A stretch of 23,895 bases of DNA from Chloroflexota bacterium (lineage in GTDB: Bacteria > Chloroflexota > Anaerolineae > Anaerolineales > Villigracilaceae): assembly GCA_016191985.1 (NCBI GenBank), contig JACPVB010000154.1:1-23895 (forward strand). The letters are read 5' to 3'. This document shows positions 6,569-11,916 of the stretch, in pieces. A program made the translations under genes and the position numbers. Below the pieces are notes generated by a model. The model did no database searches and was not told the origin of the DNA. It worked only from the letters and a program-made list of their open reading frames with translations. The stretch's first letter is position 1. Each line of letters begins with the position of its first letter.

Positions 6569-7249
6569 TTACGTCTTTCTGCCTTCCATTTCAAAGCCTG
6601 GAATGCGGGAGGCGCGTTCCATCCAGCGCAGGAATGCGTCGAGCAGGTAGACCATTGCGAGATAGACCAACGCGACAGCGAGATAGGTGCCGATGGGGTC
6701 ATAGGTTTGTGCCGCAATGGATTTTGCTTTTGCCATGAGTTCGGGGACAGCGATGAGAAACACTACCGCAGTGGATTTCAATAACGATACAGGTTCATTC
6801 GACCATGCAGGGATGGCTAATCTCAGCGCCTGCGGAAGGATGACGTACCAAATGGTCTTCGCACGCGACATACCGATGGAACGTCCCGCCATCATTTGAC
6901 CATCGCCGATGGCGAGCAATGAACCGCGTAAATATTCGGCCTGGTATGCGCCGCTGTTCAAGCCAAGCGCAAGGAAGGCGCACAACTCACGCGAGAAGGT
7001 GATGCCAAGACCGGGCAATCCGTAATAGATGATGAAAAGCTGCATGAGCAGGGGGGTACCACGGAAGAGTTCAATATAGCTCACAGCCAATCCACGAATG
7101 AATTTGTTTCCATAGACTCGTGCGAGTGACGCGAGTAAGCCAAGCACGAAACCCGCAGATAATCCTTCGACTGTTAGCAGGATCGTGATACTTGCACCTT
7201 TTAGCATATCAGGCAAAAAACGGACGAAGAATTCAAAGAAGGCGATCAT
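6569..7249 (-). CDS. Polar amino acid ABC transporter permease (second permease)
   Basis: A 226-residue inner-membrane permease of the His/Glu/Gln family, with N-terminal MIAFFEFFVRFLPDMLKGA and TILLTV leading into several transmembrane helices. The EAA coupling loop that docks on the ATPase is visible: GQMMAGRSIGMSRAKTIWYV followed by ILPQALRLAIP. RGTPLLMQLFIIYYGLP is a family hallmark. The start at 7249 is fixed by a 4-nt ATGA overlap with the stop of the ATPase gene, so translation is probably coupled. It is fourth and last in the operon. A permease downstream of the ATPase is less common than adjacent permease genes, but both have intact EAA loops and should form a heterodimer. Confidence 0.92.
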   Translation of the reverse strand: MIAFFEFFVRFLPDMLKGASITILLTVEGLSAGFVLGLLASLARVYGNKFIRGLAVSYIELFRGTPLLMQLFIIYYGLPGLGITFSRELCAFLALGLNSGAYQAEYLRGSLLAIGDGQMMAGRSIGMSRAKTIWYVILPQALRLAIPAWSNEPVSLLKSTAVVFLIAVPELMAKAKSIAAQTYDPIGTYLAVALVYLAMVYLLDAFLRWMERASRIPGFEMEGRKT

Positions 7250-8022
7250 TCTCTTGCGCCCTTCTCTTTTTCCTTCTTGCCATACAGCTCGGTGATCTTC
7301 CACAGAAATTCGCGCGTGCGGTCATGTTTGGGGTGATAGAACAAGTCGTCGGGGGAGCCTTCTTCGACGATGCTGCCTTTTTCCATGAAGACGATTCGGT
7401 CGGCGACTTCGCGGGCGAATCCCATTTCGTGAGTGACGACCAGCATGGTCATGCGGTCTTTTGCCAATTTTGCCATCACGCCCAGTACTTCGCCGATCAG
7501 TTCAGGGTCCAGCGCGGAGGTGGGTTCATCGAAGAGCATGACGCGTGGGTCCATGGCAAGGGCACGGGCGATAGCCACGCGTTGCTGCTGCCCGCCGGAG
7601 AGTTGACCGGGGTAATGGTCGGCTCGGTCTGCAAGGCCGACGCGGTTGAGTTCTTCCATCGCTTTTTCTTTGGCCTTGTCCTTCGGCATTTTCTTGACCT
7701 TTGTCAGGCCGATCATTACGTTATCCAAAGCAGTTAAGTGATTGAAAAGCAGAAAATTTTGGAAAACCATTCCAATTTGCTGGCGGACTTTGTCTTCATC
7801 ATGGCCTTTTGCAGTGATCTCCTGATTATCGAGGAAGACTTGTCCGCCGTTATGCGAGGTCAGCAGGTTGATGCAGCGTAACAAGGTGCTTTTGCCTGTT
7901 CCGCTTGGACCGATGATAACGATGGTCTCACCCTCGTTGACCTTGAGATTGATATCTTTAAAAATAACATTCTGCCCATAAATTTTGGTCAGATTGCGAG
8001 TCTCTAAGATGGGATTGGTCAT
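7246..8022 (-). CDS. Polar amino acid ABC transporter ATP-binding protein (GlnQ/HisP type)
   Basis: A 258-residue ATPase that drives the transporter from the cytoplasmic side. Motifs are complete: Walker A GPSGTGKST (38-46), Q-loop Gln88 in MVFQNF, signature LSGGQ (141-145), Walker B VMLFDE (161-166) with Asp165 and Glu166, D-loop SALD, and switch His198 in VTHEMGF. The FQ-N-F-LLFNHLTALDNV stretch is typical of the amino acid branch. The ATG at 8022 has GGAG 6 nt upstream. It lies between the two permease genes, 11 nt after the first and overlapping the second by 4 nt. Substrate is not determined; glutamine, glutamate, histidine or cystine are all possible. Confidence 0.93.
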   Translation of the reverse strand: MTNPILETRNLTKIYGQNVIFKDINLKVNEGETIVIIGPSGTGKSTLLRCINLLTSHNGGQVFLDNQEITAKGHDEDKVRQQIGMVFQNFLLFNHLTALDNVMIGLTKVKKMPKDKAKEKAMEELNRVGLADRADHYPGQLSGGQQQRVAIARALAMDPRVMLFDEPTSALDPELIGEVLGVMAKLAKDRMTMLVVTHEMGFAREVADRIVFMEKGSIVEEGSPDDLFYHPKHDRTREFLWKITELYGKKEKEKGARE

Positions 8023-8033
8023 GCGAGTCTCCG

Positions 8034-8678
8034 TTATGGGTGAGTGGGTAATTTCGTTCGCTCAGATAAATAGTCAAGAGCGCGGTTGGTAGCGAAGACC
8101 AGGACAAAGTAAATAAGAGCAGCTATCCCGTAGGCGAGAAACGGTTGTTGTGTCGTGGCGGAAAGTTGCTGGGCACGGCGTAAAATCTCAGGGACACCGA
8201 GCGCATATACGAGCGAGGAATCCTTCAAAACGATGGACGCTTCATTCGACCACGGCGGGATGGCGAGGCGTAATGCCTGAGGTAGAACAATGCTTTGAAT
8301 GGCTTGCAGGCGGCTCATGCCAATGGCGCGCGCGGCGGTCATTTGTCCACCGCCAACGGCGAGCAATGCCCCACGCAGAATTTCCATTTGATAGGCGCTG
8401 CTGACAATTCCTAGCGAAAGCGAGCCTGCCCAAAACGGAGTCAGATTGATGACTTTGCCGGAGAGAATGAAATATAAAATGAATAGCAGAACGATGGGCG
8501 GCACACCGCGTAATAACAAGCTATAAATTGCCGCGAGTCGGTTTGATATTTTTCCCCCGTAGGTATGGATGAGTGCCATCAAGAGGCCGAGCAAAAGCCC
8601 AAACGGCAAAGCGATCAATGTCACGCCGATGGTGATGGCAGTTCCCTGAACGATGTAAGAAAAGAAATTGCTCAGCAT
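8034..8678 (-). CDS. Polar amino acid ABC transporter permease (first permease)
   Basis: A 214-residue permease of the same family as the one at 6569, with helices near residues 11-38, 50-72, 78-95 and 185-203. The EAA loop reads GQMTAARAIGMSRLQAIQSI, then VLPQALRLAIPPWSNEASIV. LRGVPPIVLLFILYF corresponds to the RGTPxxVQ hallmark, with Val-Pro replacing Thr-Pro. No Shine-Dalgarno is seen before the ATG. Instead a strong hairpin (8688-8714) ends 9 nt upstream, so translation may depend on coupling with the binding-protein gene, or be deliberately weak. It lies 43 nt downstream of the binding-protein gene. Confidence 0.9.
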   Translation of the reverse strand: MLSNFFSYIVQGTAITIGVTLIALPFGLLLGLLMALIHTYGGKISNRLAAIYSLLLRGVPPIVLLFILYFILSGKVINLTPFWAGSLSLGIVSSAYQMEILRGALLAVGGGQMTAARAIGMSRLQAIQSIVLPQALRLAIPPWSNEASIVLKDSSLVYALGVPEILRRAQQLSATTQQPFLAYGIAALIYFVLVFATNRALDYLSERTKLPTHP

Positions 8679-8687
8679 TCGATTGAG

Positions 8688-8714
8688 TTGGGGCAGGCTT
8701 TACGCCTGCCCCAA
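8688..8714 (-). promoter_or_regulatory. Intercistronic hairpin between binding-protein and permease genes
   Basis: TTGGGGCAGGC and GCCTGCCCCAA form a perfect 11-bp stem with a 5-nt loop, 7 nt after the binding-protein stop and 9 nt before the permease ATG. There is no U-tract, so it should protect the upstream mRNA 3' end or damp permease translation rather than end transcription. Compare the malE-malF intercistronic REP of enteric bacteria. It may also be a dispersed repeat. Confidence 0.7.
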
Positions 8715-8721
8715 GAGAATT

Positions 8722-9516
8722 TTATTCGGCGAAGTATTTCACAGCCAGTGCATTAATGAAACCTTCCTCTTGCAATTGCTTGAGGATGTCATTGATAGCT
8801 TGCTGGAGTTCGGCGTCACCGTCAGGGATGACGATATTCATTGGGCCGCTGGAGAGCACGCCGTTATAGACGATGGTCAGGCCGCCCAGTTCATCAACAA
8901 GAGCCTGTGCGGGGACGAAATCGGACATCATGACTTCGATGCGTCCATTTTGCAAGTCAAGCATGGCCTGGTCAACGCGGTCGTAGCGGAAGAGGTTCTC
9001 TTCGGGCAGTTTGCCAGTGGCGACGAGGTTGTCTGTCAGCCAGCTATCCTGCGTGGTGCCAGTCTGTACACCGACTTTGTAGGCGGCGATATCTTCGGGA
9101 TTGGTAATCGTGCCAGCGAAACCTTCGGCAACGGTGAAGGCATCTTCGGAGGTGTAGTAGGCGTCGGAGAAGTCAATCGTCTGGTCGCGTTCTTCGCTGT
9201 AGTTGAAGGCAGAGATGGAGGCGTCGATCTTGCCTTCCTGAACGGCGGCGATCAGGCTGTCGAAGGGCATGTCCACCCATTCGAGTTCCACGCCAAGTCG
9301 TTTGGCAATTTCGTTCATCAGGTCAACATCGAAACCAACTTTGTTGCCGTTTGCATCCACAGATTCAAACGGGGGATAATCTGCGGAAGTGCCGACCTTG
9401 ATTACCCCGGCTTCCTTGATGGCCTCAAGATGATTGGCTGCACTGGAACCACCACATGCACTGAGCACAATGCTCACCGCGACGAGTAACGAGACAAGAA
9501 CCACAATACGCTTCAT
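8722..9516 (-). CDS. Polar amino acid ABC transporter substrate-binding lipoprotein
   Basis: A 264-residue extracellular receptor of the SBP_bac_3 family. The signal sequence ends in a lipobox (VLSAC, Cys21), so it should be tethered to the membrane. The binding fold starts at GVIKVGTSADYPPFESVD and continues with GFDVDLMNEIAKRLGVELEW and FDSLIAAVQEGKIDASISA, which line the amino acid pocket. The typical Arg that clamps the ligand carboxylate is not obvious: the region reads DASISAFNYSEERDQTIDFS, where EER-D is the usual place. The start has AAGGA upstream. It is first in the four-gene operon, behind a promoter with a CRP/FNR-like site. Ligand identity is not determined. Confidence 0.93.
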   Translation of the reverse strand: MKRIVVLVSLLVAVSIVLSACGGSSAANHLEAIKEAGVIKVGTSADYPPFESVDANGNKVGFDVDLMNEIAKRLGVELEWVDMPFDSLIAAVQEGKIDASISAFNYSEERDQTIDFSDAYYTSEDAFTVAEGFAGTITNPEDIAAYKVGVQTGTTQDSWLTDNLVATGKLPEENLFRYDRVDQAMLDLQNGRIEVMMSDFVPAQALVDELGGLTIVYNGVLSSGPMNIVIPDGDAELQQAINDILKQLQEEGFINALAVKYFAE

Positions 9517-9577
9517 AAGTGTCCTTTCAAATTCAGTTGTTGAGATGTGAGAAATGCCCGCAGGACGGGGTGGTTTG

Positions 9578-9606
9578 ACTATAGATTTATTTTGTCAGAC
9601 AAACAA
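9578..9606 (-). promoter_or_regulatory. Promoter of the amino acid ABC transporter operon
   Basis: On the minus strand TTGTTT (9606-9601) and TATAGT (9583-9578) are 17 nt apart. A 13-nt palindrome, TTTGTCAGACAAA on the plus strand (9591-9603), overlaps the -35 and spacer and could be a repressor site. The predicted start is near 9571, giving a leader of about 55 nt. Confidence 0.5.
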
Positions 9607-9621
9607 GTGAACATTGTCACA
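9606..9621. promoter_or_regulatory. CRP/FNR-family-like operator
   Basis: AGTGA-N6-TCACA matches the TGTGA-N6-TCACA consensus of the CRP family at 9 of 10 positions. Its centre is about 41.5 nt upstream of the predicted transcription start, the usual position for class II activation. Inferred from one site only. Confidence 0.4.
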
Positions 9622-9685
9622 AATAATAATGTCCCCATATCATGACTTTTTTAAATTCTATAAATTTGTATATGTGAGTAATTTA

Positions 9686-10600
9686 CTAAATTTGGAGATA
9701 TTTTGCGATGGCGGGTTCGATCTCGGTGAGTTGCGTAATTTCAGAAAAACCGCGGCGGGCAACTGGGTTTCCAAAAACCAACAATGGGACATTTGAAGCC
9801 GTGTGTTTGCGGGTGGACAAATCTTCCATATTGCCATGATCGGACGTGAGCACGATCAGACTTTCTTCGAGCTGCCACGCTTCGAGCAGCCCTTTCAACA
9901 CTGAATCAAAGGTCTCCAGTTGGCGTATCGCCCAGGGCATATCCTGTTTGTGGCCTGCGTAATCGCTGGCCCAATATTCAAAGAAGGAGAAATCATATCG
10001 CTTTGCAAGTTCGGCGAGTTTTTTTCCTGCTTGTTCAGGCTGGAATAATGGCGCATCGGGAAAGCCGAGAAATTCGTGCCAACCTTCGCCTGTGAAATCT
10101 GCGGAGAGAGCATTGCCGGCGTAATAATCTTCATGCGTGAACATGCGGATGCCAGCGTTCGTCAACGCGAGGGGAATGGATGAATACAGGCGTTTGCCCG
10201 AGTCGATCCCGTCAAAGTAGCGTGGGGGATAGGCATTCAGCAGAGCGGCTTTTTTCCCCGCTTTGACTGTTTTGGAAAATATCGTGGCCCCATTTAAATA
10301 TTGTGCAACTTCGGGGTTTGGCTTGGGTCCGTAATGATATCCAAGCTCAGCAGGGATGTTGATGCCTGTCAACAGCACAGCCTGTCCCGTGGCAGATTGA
10401 GGGAGACCCTTTACGCCGAGATTTGGGTCCGCGACAATTAAGGAAAGATGCTCATTTTCAAAAGGTGCGGCGCTGCCCGTCAACTTTTTACCGCCAAGCA
10501 AAGATTCCAGTTTCGGCATGTTTGCGCGCACGAAGGGATTTGTCTCAGCGTTGTCTTCGCCGAGGCCGATGCCATCGAGAAAAAGAAAGAGAAGTTTCAT
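9686..10600 (-). CDS. Alkaline phosphatase superfamily metalloenzyme (iPGM/phosphopentomutase-like)
   Basis: A 304-residue cytoplasmic enzyme. Metal-site motifs are in the superfamily order: Asp9 in FLFLDGIGLG, candidate nucleophile Thr71 (or Ser69) in QSATGQ, Asp213 and His217 in SDYAGH, Asp254-His255 in TSDHGNMED, and His266. This is the two-metal phospho-transfer core of cofactor-independent phosphoglycerate mutase and phosphopentomutase, but the protein is much shorter than iPGM (about 510 residues) and lacks its second domain. The substrate is therefore unknown. SD is poor and I see no clear promoter; the start is set by the N-terminal strand with Asp9. It lies 68 nt downstream of the methyltransferase gene on the same strand, separated by a small palindromic repeat. 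Confidence 0.8.
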   Translation of the reverse strand: MKLLFLFLDGIGLGEDNAETNPFVRANMPKLESLLGGKKLTGSAAPFENEHLSLIVADPNLGVKGLPQSATGQAVLLTGINIPAELGYHYGPKPNPEVAQYLNGATIFSKTVKAGKKAALLNAYPPRYFDGIDSGKRLYSSIPLALTNAGIRMFTHEDYYAGNALSADFTGEGWHEFLGFPDAPLFQPEQAGKKLAELAKRYDFSFFEYWASDYAGHKQDMPWAIRQLETFDSVLKGLLEAWQLEESLIVLTSDHGNMEDLSTRKHTASNVPLLVFGNPVARRGFSEITQLTEIEPAIAKYLQI

Positions 10601-10650
10601 GGAATATCAGTAATCCGTGTGCAGTAAACAGAATGCGGGAGAAGGCGATA

Positions 10651-10672
10651 TTGAACCCCGTAGGGGTGTCAT
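10651..10672. repeat. Dispersed ACCCC-TA-GGGGT palindromic repeat
   Basis: TTGAACCCCGTAGGGGTGTC and its flanks match, in reverse orientation, the unit at 18557-18578 (ATGACACCCCTTTGGGGTTG). The stop codon of the methyltransferase gene lies inside it. Confidence 0.6.
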
Positions 10673-11238
10673 GAGTTTTTCTGCCACAAAAACCACGCCG
10701 AGGGACGTTCGCGTTTGTCGAAGCCATCTGTGCGGGAGAGCAGAGTCAAGCCGTGGGCTGAGATCATGTCTATGTCGGAGGGAGCAAGCCCGGGACCGGA
10801 GAGAAGCGGGTCAGTTTTAAAAAATCCGTACATGAGCCAGAATCCGCCGGGTGCGAGGATGCGGGTCAGTTGAGTCAGATAATCCGCTTTGTTTTGGATG
10901 CCGTGAAAACAACCAAGATCCAATGCCAGCTCGAATTGACCTTGTACCTTTTTCATCTGAGTCGCATCGTCGTTGAAAAGGTCTGCGTGGACTCCCGCCT
11001 GTTTTAATTTGCGCTTTGCAATTTGAACGGCGCGGGAAGCGAAATCGAAACCCGTCACCTGCCAGCCTGCGTTTGCCAGCGTAATGATGTTCGTGCCCGT
11101 GCCGCAGCCGATATCAATGGCGCAGCCAGCAGGATGACTTGCGATGAAATCATAAAGCTCCGGCGGACTGATGCCGCTATCCCAGGGCGCTTTGCCAAAA
11201 TAGGAGAGATTAAATTTTAAGCGGCGGAGAAGGTTCAT
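10669..11238 (-). CDS. SAM-dependent methyltransferase (class I)
   Basis: A 189-residue Rossmann-fold methyltransferase. Motif I, which binds S-adenosylmethionine, is AIDIGCGTGTN at residues 40-50. The acidic residue after strand 2 is Asp65 in VTGFDFASRAVQIAKRK. LALDLGCFHGI near residues 104-114 and LAPGGFWLMYGFF near 128-140 are motifs IV and VI. The pattern resembles thiopurine/tellurite-type small methyltransferases, but the acceptor cannot be assigned. The ATG overlaps the TGA stop of the thioredoxin-like selenoprotein gene (ATGA), so the two are translationally coupled and may act together, for example in redox or thiol/selenol chemistry; that link is inference. The stop codon lies inside a dispersed repeat. 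Confidence 0.85.
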   Translation of the reverse strand: MNLLRRLKFNLSYFGKAPWDSGISPPELYDFIASHPAGCAIDIGCGTGTNIITLANAGWQVTGFDFASRAVQIAKRKLKQAGVHADLFNDDATQMKKVQGQFELALDLGCFHGIQNKADYLTQLTRILAPGGFWLMYGFFKTDPLLSGPGLAPSDIDMISAHGLTLLSRTDGFDKRERPSAWFLWQKNS

Positions 11239-11735
11239 TGGAGCGAGTCGCGCACTTTTTGCGGGTCGAAATTGCCAATGGTGCGCCAGAGTTCATTTCC
11301 TTGCGCATCGAAAAAAATGAACGTGGGTGTGAATTCGAAGCCGTACACCGATGCGAGTTCCATGCCAACTTCCTCCTGGATATTGAGGCGGATGATATGG
11401 ATGCGTTTGCCGATGCTGACTTCGTTATTAAGTTCCTCTTCTAGCTCGTCAACGACGGGCTTAATTGCGGTGCAACCAATTCAATAGGGCGATTGAAATT
11501 CGAGCAGGACCGGCGTGCCTGCGCCGATCATTGCCTGTACTTTTTTGGTGTCGTCCATCAGCGGGGTTTGGCGTGGATGCAGGATGCCCCACGCGGTGAA
11601 CAGCGCAATGATGATGACACCAAACGCCAGGTAGTCATTCCATTTTGGCTTGTTTGTGAGCAGGATGAAGCCCGCTACCAGCGCAAAGCCAACGGCTACG
11701 GTGATAAAGGAATACTGGTTGGTTATTAAATTCAC
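11235..11735 (-). CDS. Membrane-anchored thioredoxin-like protein, probable selenoprotein with in-frame TGA (Sec85)
   Basis: Read through one TGA at 11483-11481, this frame gives 166 residues. Two hydrophobic helices (about 8-26 and 35-52) anchor it. The thioredoxin fold starts near residue 70: PVLLEFQSPY-U85-IGC88, where Sec replaces the first Cys of CxxC, then Pro93 in the redox helix, an alpha/beta stretch, and the cis-Pro loop FEFTPTFIFF (Pro137), ending GNFDPQKVRDSLQ. The 81 codons after the TGA contain no stop and match a thioredoxin C-terminal half. A hairpin fitting a bacterial SECIS follows. TGG encodes Trp here and TGA ends other genes, so a code change is unlikely. The start is GTG at 11735 with a weak ribosome site; an upstream in-frame stop rules out a much longer form. 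It overlaps the methyltransferase gene by ATGA. A Cys-to-stop mutation is the alternative. Confidence 0.8.
11443..11461 (-). promoter_or_regulatory. Candidate bacterial SECIS hairpin
   Basis: On the minus strand AGCCCGTC-GTT-GACGAGCT folds into an 8-pair stem with one C-A mismatch and a GUU apical loop. The loop begins 28 nt after the UGA, within the 16-37 nt range and with the G in the first loop positions required by the published bacterial SECIS model. It lies wholly inside the coding sequence, as bacterial SECIS elements do. Confidence 0.6.
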
Positions 11736-11842
11736 GATATGCTCGGGGTTGGGGTTAACTTGCTTCCATTGGTTGAATTAGCGTTAAGTCTCATGATGGG
11801 TCGCTCTGTAAATGTCATGTTTTATCCGTGACGCTTCACACT

Positions 11843-11871
11843 TTGACAATTCAATTGAGTTCTTTTACAAT
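11843..11871 (+). promoter_or_regulatory. Sigma-70-type promoter for the EF-G-like gene
   Basis: TTGACA (11843-11848) and TACAAT (11866-11871) are separated by exactly 17 nt. The predicted start near 11878 lies downstream of an in-frame ATG at 11812, which excludes that upstream start and supports the ATG at 11917. Confidence 0.85.
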
Positions 11872-11916
11872 CGTGCAACGCTTTACATCCTACATCTTAT
11901 AGGAAGGGCTTTTTCG

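Noticed and set aside
8668..9489. Long open frame opposite the substrate-binding protein gene
   Set aside because: It is antisense to a gene with clear lipobox and SBP motifs, and its translation shows no recognisable domain.
11470..11478. The first hairpin after the TGA (TTGC-ACC-GCAA) as the SECIS
   Set aside because: Its loop begins only about 9 nt after the UGA and lacks G in the first loop bases, outside the bacterial SECIS model. The second hairpin fits better.
11481..11483. TGA read as tryptophan or glycine (alternative genetic code)
   Set aside because: TGA ends several intact genes here (ATPase, PadR, HEAT, glycosyltransferase), and Trp is coded by TGG throughout. Only this one TGA interrupts a frame, and it does so at a redox position.
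11812..11916. Upstream ATG at 11812 as the start of the EF-G-like gene
   Set aside because: A TTGACA-17-TACAAT promoter lies inside this stretch, and homologues begin near MKEYTTEF; the ribosome site before 11917 supports the later start.
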